Shown: in pieces, positions 7,481 through 15,897 of the stretch
How the letters are laid out: the number at the start of each line of letters is the position of its first letter
Numbering within the stretch: the stretch's first letter is position 1
Assembly: GCF_009758205.1 (NCBI RefSeq)
Contig: NZ_WRXN01000003.1
Coordinates: forward strand, 558,001 to 622,000
DNA: 64,000 nt
Direction of reading: 5' to 3'
Source: Chitinophaga tropicalis
Lineage (GTDB): Bacteria; Bacteroidota; Bacteroidia; Chitinophagales; Chitinophagaceae
The notes under the pieces: generated by a model
The model's input: the letters and a program-made list of their open reading frames with translations, nothing else
Told to the model about the DNA's origin: nothing
Database searches by the model: none
Program-made: the position numbers and the translations under genes

Positions 7481-8485
7481 ATGAAGAGGATAGAGGAAAT
7501 TAAGCCCTTGCTGCAAGACCCTAAAAGAGCGGTGATAACAATGCATCAGAAACCAGATGCAGACGCAATGGGCTCATCCCTGGCCTTGTTCCATTATCTG
7601 AAACAAAAAGGGCATGATGTAACGGTTATTTCTCCTACCAATTTTCCTGATTTCCTGATATGGATGCCGGGAGCGAAGGATGTACTTGATTTCGAATCTA
7701 TGCAGGAGAAAGCCCTGAAGGCCCTGGATGGTATTGATCTCCTTTTCTGTCTTGATTTTAATGCCCTTTACCGTACCAAATCAATGGAGCCTTACCTTGC
7801 CCAGCTATCCTGTACTAAAATACTGATAGATCATCACCTGGAACCACAACCTACTTTTGATTACGGTGTCAGCGATACTTCTGCTTCCTCTACGGCGCAG
7901 CTGGTATATGAAACTATCTATAAACTAGGTGACGAGCAATATATTAACGAAGAGATGGCCCAATGTATCTATGCGGGTACTATGACAGACACGGGGTCTT
8001 TTCGTTTTGCCTCTACTACTGCTCGGGTACACCGGATGGTGGCAGACCTGTTTGACCGCGGCCTGAGGCATGAGATCATTCATTCGGCCATTTACGATAA
8101 TTTCCTCGAAAACCGCCTGCGTTTCCTGGGGCATAGCCTGCTGAACCGTATGGAGGTATATTATGAATATAACACGGCACTGATAGCCATTCCCTATGCT
8201 GACCTGAAACGTTTTGATCTGCAGACGGGAGATACGGAAGGAGTGGTAAATTTTCTGCTTTCCATCCAGGGTATCAAACTGGCCGCCCTCATTATAGACC
8301 GGCATGTAGAAATTAAGCTTTCATTCCGTTCCAAAGACGATTTCGATGTAAATACCTTTGCCAGGAAATATTTTGATGGCGGGGGACATTTCCACGCAGC
8401 CGGCGGGCACAGTTCAGACTCTCTTGAAAGGACCGTACAACGTTTCCTGAGTGCTATCAGGGAAAATGAGGAACAGTTACAATAA
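7481..8485 (+). CDS. DHH-family phosphoesterase (NrnA-like)
   Basis: The protein has 334 residues. The N-terminal DHH domain shows HQKPDADAMGSSLAL (metal-binding His and Asp), FCLDFNAL, and ILIDHHLEP (the DHH motif). A further Asp lies in AGTMTDTGSFRF. The C-terminal DHHA1 domain carries GGGHFHAAGGHS. This layout is that of NrnA-type nano-RNases, which degrade short oligoribonucleotides and can dephosphorylate pAp; related proteins hydrolyse cyclic dinucleotide intermediates. In this window it lies 1 kb from a diadenylate cyclase, but that alone does not prove a c-di-AMP role. It is followed after 30 bases by the FKBP lipoprotein gene, probably co-transcribed. Confidence 0.92.
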   Translation: MKRIEEIKPLLQDPKRAVITMHQKPDADAMGSSLALFHYLKQKGHDVTVISPTNFPDFLIWMPGAKDVLDFESMQEKALKALDGIDLLFCLDFNALYRTKSMEPYLAQLSCTKILIDHHLEPQPTFDYGVSDTSASSTAQLVYETIYKLGDEQYINEEMAQCIYAGTMTDTGSFRFASTTARVHRMVADLFDRGLRHEIIHSAIYDNFLENRLRFLGHSLLNRMEVYYEYNTALIAIPYADLKRFDLQTGDTEGVVNFLLSIQGIKLAALIIDRHVEIKLSFRSKDDFDVNTFARKYFDGGGHFHAAGGHSSDSLERTVQRFLSAIRENEEQLQ

Positions 8486-8515
8486 TTTGTTATTCAATCC
8501 TACTAATACAGTCAA

Positions 8516-9397
8516 ATGAAAAAGAACAAACAGTTGTTAGTTGCAGCATTAGGCCTGATTATGGCCAGCTGCGGTACCGGGCAGAAAAAAACTCCTGGTG
8601 GCGTGGAATATATCGTTCATAAATCCGGAAGTGGTGCGCAGCTGAAGCTGGGTGACACTGTTCTGATGAACATCAGCCAACGCCTGAACGATTCCGTACT
8701 TGCAGAATCACGTAAGGTGTTAGGTGCTCCCGTACCTGTACTGATCGCCAAATCCGTTGAGAAATACGATCTGATGGAAGGTCTGGCCCTTCTGAAAGAA
8801 GGTGACAGTGCTACTTTCATCATTCCTTTCGATAGCTTACCAGAGCCTCGTCCTCCATTTGGTAAAAAAGGCGATAAGCTGAAAGTTACTTTTGCTGTAG
8901 TAGGTAAATACTCTGCCGCAAAGCAGAAAGAAGCTGACGAAAAAGAAATCAAAGAATACCTGGATAAAAATAAGCTGAAAGCTACTACCACTCCTGAAGG
9001 CGTTTATGTTGCCGTTAGCCAGGAAGGTACAGGTGTACAGCCTAAAGAAGGTGATACCGTTTTTGTTCATTACACCGGTAAGCTGCTGAATGGTAAAACT
9101 TTTGATTCCAGCCTGGACAGCACTTTAAGGCCTGGTATGAAGCTGGAGCCAATTAAATTCCCTCTGGGCCGTGGTTTTGTTATCAAAGGCTGGGATGCAG
9201 GTATTGCTGCACTGAAAAAAGGCAGCAAAGCTACTCTGTTGATCCCTTCTACACTGGCTTACGGTTTACAGGGCAGTCCTCCGGCAATTCCTTCCAACTC
9301 CGTACTGACATTTGAAGTACAGTTGGTAGACGTTAAGCCTGGTGCTCCTGCTCCGGCTGCACCTGCTGCCGCTCCGGTAGTACCTGGTAAAAAATAA
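8516..9397 (+). CDS. FKBP-type peptidyl-prolyl isomerase lipoprotein
   Basis: The protein has 293 residues with a lipoprotein signal (LGLIMASCGTG, Cys at about residue 19). Two FKBP-like domains follow. The first (residues 30-125) is degenerate. The second (about 165-280) has the full pattern: GDTVFVHYTGKLLNGKTFDSS, FPLGRGFVIKGWDAGI, STLAYGLQG, IPSNSVLTFEVQLVDV. The tail is rich in alanine and proline (PAPAAPAAAP). It should catalyse proline isomerisation and assist folding of exported proteins at the inner or outer membrane. Only the C-terminal domain looks catalytically competent. It ends the unit starting at 7481 and is followed by a strong terminator. Confidence 0.93.
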   Translation: MKKNKQLLVAALGLIMASCGTGQKKTPGGVEYIVHKSGSGAQLKLGDTVLMNISQRLNDSVLAESRKVLGAPVPVLIAKSVEKYDLMEGLALLKEGDSATFIIPFDSLPEPRPPFGKKGDKLKVTFAVVGKYSAAKQKEADEKEIKEYLDKNKLKATTTPEGVYVAVSQEGTGVQPKEGDTVFVHYTGKLLNGKTFDSSLDSTLRPGMKLEPIKFPLGRGFVIKGWDAGIAALKKGSKATLLIPSTLAYGLQGSPPAIPSNSVLTFEVQLVDVKPGAPAPAAPAAAPVVPGKK

Positions 9398-9417
9398 TAG
9401 AAAGAATAAAAAAAAGG

Positions 9418-9454
9418 AGAGCCTGTATCATACTTTTGATACAGGCTCTTTTTA
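9418..9454 (+). terminator. Strong Rho-independent terminator
   Basis: AGAGCCTGTATCA (9418-9430) and TGATACAGGCTCT (9437-9449) form a perfect 13-base stem with a six-base loop, followed by a T run. Confidence 0.92.
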
Positions 9455-9553
9455 TTCGGATACCTGATGGAGTCAGGTAGTCATATAAGTGATTCTCAGG
9501 ACGTTTATTTATTTTTGATACATCCTCTTCTTTTTTTATACCTGATGAGTTGA

Positions 9554-10363
9554 TCAATATCCATCTACCATCACTTCGTACATCTTCACTTTCAGTTCCT
9601 CCAGCGATATATCCTGTACCAGGTTCCCATCCTGCGCATAAGAAATACTGCCCCTTTCTTCTGATACAACGATAGCCAGGTTATCACTGTGTTCTGTAAT
9701 ACCTACTGCTGAACGGTGACGCAGGCCTATACGCGTTGGCAGGTTAGGGTTTTCAGATACGGGAAGTATTACTTTAGCTGCCAGTATCTTACTTCCTACA
9801 ATGATCAGCGCACCATCGTGCAGTGGGCTGCCTTTGCAGAAAATGCTTTCCAGCAGTTTTGCATTTATGTTGCCGTCGATAGCAATGCTGGAAGCTGTAT
9901 CAAATTTCACGCGGTAGGTGTTGGCTATTACTATCAACGCTCCTGTGCGGCTGGCGGCCATACGTGCAACGGCGGTAATCACTTCGTTGATGATATTCTC
10001 TTCTTCCCGGTAACTCTTGAACTTATCCGGCAGGAACAGTTTGGTGAGAAAGCTGTCCTTGCTTAATGGCGCTTTCTTACCCAATACCAGCAGGAATTTC
10101 CGGATCTCCGGCTGAAAAATGATGATGATAGCTATAAGGCCAACGTTGATGAAGTTCTGCAGTATAATGGTAAGAATGGGCATGTGCAGCATCTGCACTA
10201 TGAAGTAAGCCATATATACCATTAACAGGCCTACGAAAATATTAAAAGCAAGGCTGCCTTTTAACAGCCGGTACAGTTGCACCACCAGGAAAATTACAAT
10301 CGCCAGGTCAACGATGTTGAGCCAGTGGAATTTGTAGCCATAAAAATTAAACAACTCCTCCAT
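9554..10363 (-). CDS. cdaA: Diadenylate cyclase, CdaA type
   Basis: This 269-residue protein makes c-di-AMP from two ATP. Three N-terminal membrane helices (residues 15-75) precede the DAC (DisA_N) domain. The two catalytic signatures are present: DGA in GSPLHDGALIIVG and RHR in IGLRHRSAVGITE. This is the CdaA (DacA) architecture of Gram-positives and Bacteroidota, in which c-di-AMP controls osmolyte and potassium transport and cell-envelope balance. The gene lies 70 bases downstream of folP on the same strand, probably in one operon. No CdaR-like partner is adjacent. Confidence 0.94.
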   Translation of the reverse strand: MEELFNFYGYKFHWLNIVDLAIVIFLVVQLYRLLKGSLAFNIFVGLLMVYMAYFIVQMLHMPILTIILQNFINVGLIAIIIIFQPEIRKFLLVLGKKAPLSKDSFLTKLFLPDKFKSYREEENIINEVITAVARMAASRTGALIVIANTYRVKFDTASSIAIDGNINAKLLESIFCKGSPLHDGALIIVGSKILAAKVILPVSENPNLPTRIGLRHRSAVGITEHSDNLAIVVSEERGSISYAQDGNLVQDISLEELKVKMYEVMVDGY

Positions 10364-10433
10364 AGATTGTAAAAATAGTAAATATTTATTGAGTTAAAGG
10401 GCATCAATATATCCCTTTGCCTGACAGCAGTTG

Positions 10434-11297
10434 TTATAATGCCTGCATATATTGAGTAATTTTCACGGCCTCTGCAGCTGCTTTTACGTCATGTACACGT
10501 AGTATATGTGCGCCCTGCTGAAGCGCCAGGGTATTCAGCACGGTAGTACCATTCAGAGCTTCAGAAGCCGTGCTGTTCAGCATCTTATAGATCATAGACT
10601 TCCTGGAGATACCGATCAGCAGCGGGCAATCCAGCATGTGAAAAACTGAGAGTTTTTTGAGTAATGTATAATTGTGTGCCAGTGTTTTCCCGAAACCAAA
10701 GCCGGGATCAATGATGAGGTCTTTAATACCAGCTTCCAGGCATTGTGCCCGTTTACGGATAAAGTAATCCAGTACTTCCTGCAATACATCGTCATAGTGT
10801 GGCTGCTGCTGCATATTGGCAGGTGTGCCCTGCATATGCATGGCTATGTAAGGGGCCTGGAGCCTGGCGACAGTGGCTATCATGTTGCTATCCAACTCAC
10901 CTGCGCTGATATCGTTGATAATGGCGGCACCAGTTTCTATTGACTTTTCGGCTACTATGGCGTGATAAGTATCCACAGAGAGGATAGCCCCGGGAAAATG
11001 TTCTGCCAGCGCGCTGATAGCAGGGAGCAATCTTTCCAGCTCTATGTCCGCCCCGACTGTTACAGCGCCCGGGCGGGTGCTTTGGGCTCCTATATCCAGT
11101 ATCTGTGCCCCTTCTTCCAGGTGCTGCGCGGCTTTTTCAAGTATGTTATCAATATGCTGCGTACGGCTGTTAGCGTAAAAGGAATCTTCCGTAATATTAA
11201 TGATGCCCATTATAACTGGTTTGGACAAATCCAGTAATGTGCCTCTGCAGTTAATACTTCCCCGGTAACTGCCGTTCTTCCTTTCCATGGTAACCAT
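10434..11297 (-). CDS. folP: Dihydropteroate synthase
   Basis: The protein (287 residues) condenses p-aminobenzoate with 6-hydroxymethyl-dihydropterin diphosphate in folate synthesis. Visible motifs: IMGIINITEDSFYANS (canonical NxTPDSF with Pro replaced by Glu), ILDIGAQSTRPGA, LSVDTYHA, INDISAG, DLIIDPGFGFGKT, LIGISRKSMI, RVHDV. Target of sulfonamides. Two ATG codons (11297 and 11288) are possible. A -7 box on the minus strand (TATTTTTG, 11342-11335) lies 38 bases upstream. It leads the folP-cdaA unit. The substitution in the first motif (TED instead of TPD) is worth noting because this loop contributes to pterin and sulfonamide binding. Confidence 0.95.
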   Translation of the reverse strand: MVTMERKNGSYRGSINCRGTLLDLSKPVIMGIINITEDSFYANSRTQHIDNILEKAAQHLEEGAQILDIGAQSTRPGAVTVGADIELERLLPAISALAEHFPGAILSVDTYHAIVAEKSIETGAAIINDISAGELDSNMIATVARLQAPYIAMHMQGTPANMQQQPHYDDVLQEVLDYFIRKRAQCLEAGIKDLIIDPGFGFGKTLAHNYTLLKKLSVFHMLDCPLLIGISRKSMIYKMLNSTASEALNGTTVLNTLALQQGAHILRVHDVKAAAEAVKITQYMQAL

Positions 11298-11334
11298 TTG
11301 CTTTTTATTGATTATTTTGCTTCACAAAAATAGA

Positions 11335-11342
11335 ACAATGTG
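11335..11342 (-). promoter_or_regulatory. folP-cdaA -7 promoter box
   Basis: TATTTTTG on the minus strand matches TANNTTTG exactly and lies 38 bases before the first folP ATG. Confidence 0.6.
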
Positions 11343-11386
11343 TTGATCTGCACACACGTATATCAATACCCTTTAAAGTTGTATCC

Positions 11387-12475
11387 ATGAAACTGTTCCT
11401 GAACCTATTAAGAATTATTGTTGGCGTATTGTTCATTTTCTCCGGGTTGATCAAAGCGAACGATCCCCTGGGGCTTAGTTATAAAATGGATGAATTCTTT
11501 GAAGTGTTACACCTGACATTTCTCTCGCCCTACTCATTGGCTTACTCAGTGATTATGAACAGCCTTGAGATCATACTGGGAGTAGCTTTGCTGCTTGGCT
11601 ACGGTATGCGTCTTGTATCCTGGCTGTTATTGCTGATGATAGCATTCTTTACTTTCCTGACCGCCTATGCGTTATTCAGTGGTACTATCAAGGAGTGCGG
11701 CTGCTTTGGGGATTGTATTAAACTTACTCCTGCTGAAACCTTCTGGAAAGATGTTATCCTGCTGGTAATGATCCTTATCATCTTTATCTATCATAAGCGT
11801 ATACAGCCGTTATTTGGTAAAAAGGCATCAATTGCAGTGCTGGTGTTATCTGTGGTGTTTTCAGGCGGTATTCAGTGGTATACGCTGGAGCACCTGCCTA
11901 TTGTGGACTGTCTTGGTTATAAAGTAGGCAACAATATTCCCGAGGCAATGAAACTGCCTCCCGGTGCGCGTCCGGCTGAATATGAAACAGTGCTGATCTA
12001 TGAAAAGGATGGTAAGCAGAAAGAATTTACGGCAGAGAACTATCCATGGTCAGACAGTACCTGGGTGTTTGTGGACCGTAAGGACAAGCTGGTGAGAGAA
12101 GCTACCGGAGAGGCAGCTGTTAAGGATTTTATCCTGACAGACTTTGATGGTGTGAACCAGACGCAGGCTATCCTTTCTGAATCACAGCCGGTATATCTTT
12201 TCCTGGTAAAAGATGTAACCAAAGCCGGTAAAGGCTGGGATGAGAAAATGCATGCTTTGCAGAAACAGTTCCAGGACGGCAAGATATACATTTATGGTGT
12301 GACAGCTTCCGGCAAAGCTGATTTGTCGGCTTTTACCGCTGCGCACGGGTTGCAGTTCCCCTTTGTGCAGATGGACGGTACGGCCATCAAGACCGCAGGG
12401 AGGAGCAATCCTTGCCTGATCCTGCTGGAAAAAGGAACTATCAAAGGCAAATGGCATTATAACGATATACCATAA
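11387..12475 (+). CDS. DoxX/BT_3928-type membrane protein with thioredoxin-like tail
   Basis: The protein has 362 residues. The N-terminal half has about five membrane helices and the DoxX/MauE pattern: FSGLIKANDPLGLSYKMDEFF and the cysteine-rich loop KECGCFGDCIKL. The C-terminal part (about residues 225-360) looks like a periplasmic thioredoxin-like fold but lacks a CxxC at the expected place. Such proteins are conserved in Bacteroidota (BT_3928 type) near folate and respiration genes; their exact role is unsettled, with a redox function suggested by the paired cysteines. The ABC permease gene starts three bases after its stop, so they are co-transcribed. Confidence 0.85.
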   Translation: MKLFLNLLRIIVGVLFIFSGLIKANDPLGLSYKMDEFFEVLHLTFLSPYSLAYSVIMNSLEIILGVALLLGYGMRLVSWLLLLMIAFFTFLTAYALFSGTIKECGCFGDCIKLTPAETFWKDVILLVMILIIFIYHKRIQPLFGKKASIAVLVLSVVFSGGIQWYTLEHLPIVDCLGYKVGNNIPEAMKLPPGARPAEYETVLIYEKDGKQKEFTAENYPWSDSTWVFVDRKDKLVREATGEAAVKDFILTDFDGVNQTQAILSESQPVYLFLVKDVTKAGKGWDEKMHALQKQFQDGKIYIYGVTASGKADLSAFTAAHGLQFPFVQMDGTAIKTAGRSNPCLILLEKGTIKGKWHYNDIP

Positions 12476-12478
12476 TTC

Positions 12479-13531
12479 ATGTTCAGATTCCTGCTGCGTA
12501 AACTCAGTTATGGCCTGCTGGTTTTACTTGGGGTAGTTATCCTGGTGTTTTTCCTTTTTAATGTATTACCGGGCGATCCTGCCCGTCTTACACTGGGGCA
12601 ACGCGCAGATGTGGCATCGCTTGAAAACGTACGTAAAGAACTGCACCTGGACAAACCGGTCCCTGTGCAGTTCTTTCTGTATCTGAATGACCTGTTGCCT
12701 ATTAGCCTTCATTCCAAACAGGAAGCGGATGCTTCCCTGAACTATATTACATTATTACATTTTTCCGGGGACCGTATCCTGGTATTGAAAACGCCTTACT
12801 TAAGGCGGTCCTACCAGGGGAAAAAGGATGTATGGGAGATACTTACAGAAGCACTTCCCGGCACATTGGTACTGGCAGTAGCTGCTATGTTGTTTGCTAC
12901 TGTAGTGGGAATAGCATTGGGTATACTCTCAGCTGTGAAGCAGAATACCTGGATGGACAGTGGGGCTGTCTTTGCCAGTGTGGTAGGTATTTCAGCTCCT
13001 TCATTCTTCATGGGGATCGTAGTAGCTTATCTTTTCGGATTTGTACTGAGTGATTATACCGGTTTGCATATGACAGGCAGTCTTTTTGATACAGATCCTT
13101 TTTCCGGCCGGGTGCTCAGTTTACGTAACCTGGTACTTCCTGCCATCACCCTGGGTATCCGTCCGCTGGCTATTATAGTACAACTGACACGCAGTGCCAT
13201 GCTGGATGTACTTCACCAGGATTATATCCGTACTGCTTATGCAAAGGGGCTTCCGGCAAGGGCCGTTATCTTCGGTCATGCCCTGAGGAATGCCCTTAAC
13301 CCTGTTATTACTGCTATTACCGGCTGGTTTGCTGAATTGCTGGCAGGTGCTTTTTTTGTAGAATATATTTTTGGATGGAAGGGTATTGGTAAAGTGACCG
13401 TAGATGCCCTTGAGAAGTTTGACTTCCCTGTATTAATGGGTTCCGTGCTTTTTACTGCCGGGATCTTTGTGGTTATAAATTTACTGGCAGACCTGCTTTA
13501 TAGTATTGTTGACCCACGTATTAAGCTGTAA
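12479..13531 (+). CDS. ABC transporter permease, DppB/OppB type
   Basis: This 350-residue inner-membrane permease begins with the family start FLLRKLSYGLLVLLGVVILVF, then FNVLPGDPARLTLG. It contains the EAA-type loop ARAVIFGHALRNALNPVITAI, and ends VEYIFGWKGIGKVTVDALEKFDFPVLMG, typical of DppB/OppB. An extra segment between helix 1 and helix 2 (residues about 75-110) is common in Bacteroidota members. The usual DppC partner and the ATPases are not in this window, so it must pair with subunits encoded elsewhere. It is tightly coupled to the DoxX-type gene upstream. Confidence 0.9.
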   Translation: MFRFLLRKLSYGLLVLLGVVILVFFLFNVLPGDPARLTLGQRADVASLENVRKELHLDKPVPVQFFLYLNDLLPISLHSKQEADASLNYITLLHFSGDRILVLKTPYLRRSYQGKKDVWEILTEALPGTLVLAVAAMLFATVVGIALGILSAVKQNTWMDSGAVFASVVGISAPSFFMGIVVAYLFGFVLSDYTGLHMTGSLFDTDPFSGRVLSLRNLVLPAITLGIRPLAIIVQLTRSAMLDVLHQDYIRTAYAKGLPARAVIFGHALRNALNPVITAITGWFAELLAGAFFVEYIFGWKGIGKVTVDALEKFDFPVLMGSVLFTAGIFVVINLLADLLYSIVDPRIKL

Positions 13532-13561
13532 TTCAACGGCTTAAATTTATTTCGCTTTTTT

Positions 13562-13588
13562 TGTAACAAAGCATAATACCAGTCGTCT
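13562..13588 (+). promoter_or_regulatory. Candidate ECF-type promoter before the sigma gene
   Basis: TGTAAC (13562-13567) and CGTC (13584-13587) are separated by 16 bases, the spacing and style of ECF sigma promoters (AAC in the -35 box, CGTC in the -10 box). It lies 58 bases before the sigma start and suggests autoregulation. A perfect inverted repeat GAATTT-GT-AAATTC (13612-13625) lies in the leader. Confidence 0.55.
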
Positions 13589-13645
13589 TCTTTGTATAAA
13601 CGCCCTGTAGGGAATTTGTAAATTCGAACCGGAATCTGTTATTAT

Positions 13646-14164
13646 ATGTCTTTAGCGCTTTTTCTTTCAGAAGTAGTTCCCGTGAGGCCCAAGCTTTATC
13701 GCTTTGCCTACCGGTTACTTGGTAACGAAGAAGATGCAATGGATGTGGTACAGGATGCGTTGATGAAGGTCTGGCAGCAGCAGGAGCGGATGACAGAGCT
13801 GCAAAACCTGGAAGCCTGGTGTATGCGTATAGTACGTAACCTGGCTCTGGACAGGCTGAAATCAAAGAAATACAGGCGTTCGGAAGAGCTGGAGAGAGCA
13901 GGGGATGTGCCGGCCATGCAGCAGCAAAATCCGTATGCAGCGGCAGAACAACAGGATGTGATGAAGCGGGTACATAGTATCATTGCGTCATTGCCGGAAA
14001 AATACCGTACTATTATACAATTAAGGGATATTGACGGGTATAGCTACCTGGAGATTGCTGATATACTGGCAATTGAAATGGCAGATGTGAAGATAAACCT
14101 GCACCGTGCAAGAAAATCGGTGCGTGAACAATTACAAAAAGTGCAAGTGTATGGAGTTCAATAA
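13646..14164 (+). CDS. ECF RNA polymerase sigma factor
   Basis: The protein has 172 residues. Region 2 is YRFAYRLLGNEEDAMDVVQDALMKVW with AWCMRIVRNLALDRLKSKKYRR; region 4 is LPEKYRTIIQLRDIDGYSYLEIADIL and VKINLHRARKSVREQL. It directs RNA polymerase to a small regulon. Its stop overlaps the start of the anti-sigma gene by 14 bases, and two DUF4252 genes follow, so it probably controls its own operon from the ECF-like promoter upstream. Confidence 0.94.
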   Translation: MSLALFLSEVVPVRPKLYRFAYRLLGNEEDAMDVVQDALMKVWQQQERMTELQNLEAWCMRIVRNLALDRLKSKKYRRSEELERAGDVPAMQQQNPYAAAEQQDVMKRVHSIIASLPEKYRTIIQLRDIDGYSYLEIADILAIEMADVKINLHRARKSVREQLQKVQVYGVQ

Positions 14165-14639
14165 GATCAGGGAACTACTGGACCGGTATTGGGAAGGAGA
14201 ATCCTCTCTGGAGGATGAGGCACAGTTACGCAGTTTCTTTTCAACGAACAGGCAGGACCTGCCTGCTGATCTGAAAGAAGCACAGCCACTCTTTGGCTAC
14301 TTTGCAGCAGAGGCGGCGATTGAATTGCCTGAACTACCGGAGATGGAAGCCCCTGTTGTGCAGATGCCGCCACCACGGCCATGGGAACACTGGATGAAAT
14401 ATGCCGCTATTTTCCTGATGGCAGTGGGAGTCGGATATGCAGCCAGAAGTTTCCAGTCGCGCCAGGAGCGTATCCTGTTTGCTGATGCAAACCATGATAC
14501 CTATAATGATCCGCAGAAAGCATTTGCCGCCACACAGAAAGCATTACAGCTGCTGGCTAAGAACCTGAACAAAGGAACGTCACAGGTACAGAAGCTGTCT
14601 TATTTCAATGAGGCGACAGAAAAGCTGAAAGCGGAATAG
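14151..14639 (+). CDS. Membrane-bound anti-sigma factor (predicted)
   Basis: The protein has 162 residues. The cytosolic N-terminal part (residues 1-75) is acidic (FNKIRELLDRYWEGESSLEDEAQLRSFF), as in anti-sigma proteins. One membrane helix follows near residues 83-98 (WMKYAAIFLMAVGVGYAA) with a short periplasmic tail. I choose the ATG at 14151, inside the end of the sigma gene, because the DRYWEGE start is typical of this class. There is no zinc-binding HxxxCxxC motif. Its role is inferred from position and topology. Confidence 0.8.
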   Translation: MEFNKIRELLDRYWEGESSLEDEAQLRSFFSTNRQDLPADLKEAQPLFGYFAAEAAIELPELPEMEAPVVQMPPPRPWEHWMKYAAIFLMAVGVGYAARSFQSRQERILFADANHDTYNDPQKAFAATQKALQLLAKNLNKGTSQVQKLSYFNEATEKLKAE

Positions 14640-14680
14640 TGAACGAAGGCCATTCTAAAACATAATATAAACAACGAATT

Positions 14681-15199
14681 ATGAAACGCTTAGTATTATT
14701 ATTGCTGGTGATAATGACCGGCACGGAACTCTTTGCCCAGCAGGGTAGTGTAATAGACCGTTTTTTCCAGAAGTATGAGAGTGATGAGTCTTTCACGCTT
14801 ATAAGTGTAACCCCTAAGATGTTCAGTATGTTCAGCAAGCTGGATGCCGGCTCATCGGAAGGACAACATTTTATGCAGGTAGTTAAAAAGATCCGTGGGT
14901 TACGGATGCTTTCCAAGGAAAATACCAAAGACGGGCCCCGGTTGTTTAAAGAAGCTTCAGGCTTGCTCAGTAAAGAGTTTGAAGAACTGATGACCATCCG
15001 GGACGGAAAGGATGATCTTCGTTTTATGGTAAAGGAAAATGCGAAAGGGAACATCGCGGAATTAATTATGCTGATGGGTAGTGATGATGAATTCCTTGCT
15101 ATGAGCCTGGTAGGAGATATTGATCTGAATGAGATCAGCCAGATAGCGGGGAATATGAACATCGGTGGATTCGATAAACTGAAAAATATCAAAAAGTAA
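14681..15199 (+). CDS. DUF4252 domain secreted protein, first copy
   Basis: The protein has 172 residues with a signal peptide at 1-19 (ending ELFAQQ). The mature part matches the DUF4252 style: a helix start SVIDRFFQKYESDESFTLISVTPKMFSMF, the middle LRMLSKEN ... FEELMTIRDGKDDLRFMVKEN, and the end FLAMSLVGDIDLNEISQIAGNMNIGG. Function is not known; DUF4252 proteins are often encoded directly after ECF sigma/anti-sigma pairs in Bacteroidota, as here. Probably periplasmic or outer-membrane associated. Confidence 0.88.
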   Translation: MKRLVLLLLVIMTGTELFAQQGSVIDRFFQKYESDESFTLISVTPKMFSMFSKLDAGSSEGQHFMQVVKKIRGLRMLSKENTKDGPRLFKEASGLLSKEFEELMTIRDGKDDLRFMVKENAKGNIAELIMLMGSDDEFLAMSLVGDIDLNEISQIAGNMNIGGFDKLKNIKK

Positions 15200-15204
15200 T
15201 TGTT

Positions 15205-15723
15205 ATGAAATATCTTTCCATCCTTGTTGTAGCATTGATTTTGGTTGTTAGCCCTGCAGTAGCACAGAAGAGAGAACTTCGCAAATTTTTTAAGGAATAC
15301 CGGGGCGAATCAACTTCAACATTCCGCTTTGGTCTTGGGAGAGTGATGTTGAAACTGGCCAGCTGGGTGGTACCTGCCAGCGCTATGAGCGAAGATAGTG
15401 TACCCTTGAAACATATGCTTTCTCACCTGCATCGCATGAAGATCTACACCATTGAAGGATATGATCCGGCGCATCCTCCGGTTAAAAACGAAGATGTGCA
15501 ACGGTTAAAGAATACACTGATCAATAAGGAAAAGTATGATCAGCTTGTGGAAGTACGGGATGGAAGCAGTTTAGTGCATGTATTGAATAAAGGGAAAGAG
15601 GATGAATTAGGTAATATGGTGATACTGGTCCAGGATGAGACAGATTTTGTGATAGTTTATCTGAAGACAACATTGAAGATGAAAGATGTGAATTCACTGG
15701 TAAATCATTTTGCGAAGAATTAG
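15205..15723 (+). CDS. DUF4252 domain secreted protein, second copy
   Basis: The 172-residue protein is a divergent paralogue of the protein before it, only five bases downstream. Signal peptide 1-20 (ILVVSPAVAQK). It shares the layout FFKEYRGESTSTFRFGLGRVMLKL, MKIYTIEGYD, LVEVRDGSSLVHVLNKGKEDELGNMVILVQDE, ending LKMKDVNSLVNHF, but lacks the glycine-rich end of the first copy. The pair probably acts together in the response controlled by the ECF sigma factor. A terminator follows. Confidence 0.85.
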   Translation: MKYLSILVVALILVVSPAVAQKRELRKFFKEYRGESTSTFRFGLGRVMLKLASWVVPASAMSEDSVPLKHMLSHLHRMKIYTIEGYDPAHPPVKNEDVQRLKNTLINKEKYDQLVEVRDGSSLVHVLNKGKEDELGNMVILVQDETDFVIVYLKTTLKMKDVNSLVNHFAKN

Positions 15724-15743
15724 GTTTTAGAAATATATTGTAA

Positions 15744-15771
15744 AGCCGGACTGGAAGGTCCGGTTTTTTTA
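15744..15771 (+). terminator. Terminator of the ECF-DUF4252 operon
   Basis: CCGGAC and GTCCGG form the stem with a short purine-rich loop, followed by a run of seven T. Confidence 0.85.
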
Positions 15772-15785
15772 TTTGTGGCTGATTT

Positions 15786-15833
15786 ATAGCACAAAGGTGT
15801 TATGATCGTATGTGCTTATCATTTATAACTTTG
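15786..15833 (+). promoter_or_regulatory. Promoter with inverted-repeat box, fibre locus 1
   Basis: The box ATAGCAC-AAAG-GTGTTAT (15786-15803) lies exactly 22 bases before an exact -7 box TAACTTTG (15826-15833). The same arrangement and spacing occur at 58998-59045 before the second fibre locus. The box would cover the -33 region, where an activator could contact polymerase. Confidence 0.65.
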
Positions 15834-15843
15834 TTGGGTGAGG

Positions 15844-15897
15844 ACCTTATCGCCTTATCGGTGTAAATGTTCCTATACTTACTTTGCTTCGGCTATA
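15844..15897 (+). promoter_or_regulatory. Conserved 54-nt 5' leader element, copy 1
   Basis: This stretch aligns without gaps to 59073-59126; I count 43 of 54 identical bases. It starts 11 bases after the -7 box, so it is transcribed. Its ends (TATCGCC and GGCTATA) can pair with one mismatch; in the other copy the same ends pair perfectly. A GTG-initiated frame across this copy is broken by a stop in the other copy, so I read it as an RNA or DNA element. From here to 16098 (about 200 bases) I see nothing else but AT-rich leader. Confidence 0.6.

Noticed and set aside
9333..9557. 74-codon minus-strand frame downstream of the FKBP gene
   Set aside because: It runs through the FKBP terminator and the gene's own 3' end; no promoter or family features.
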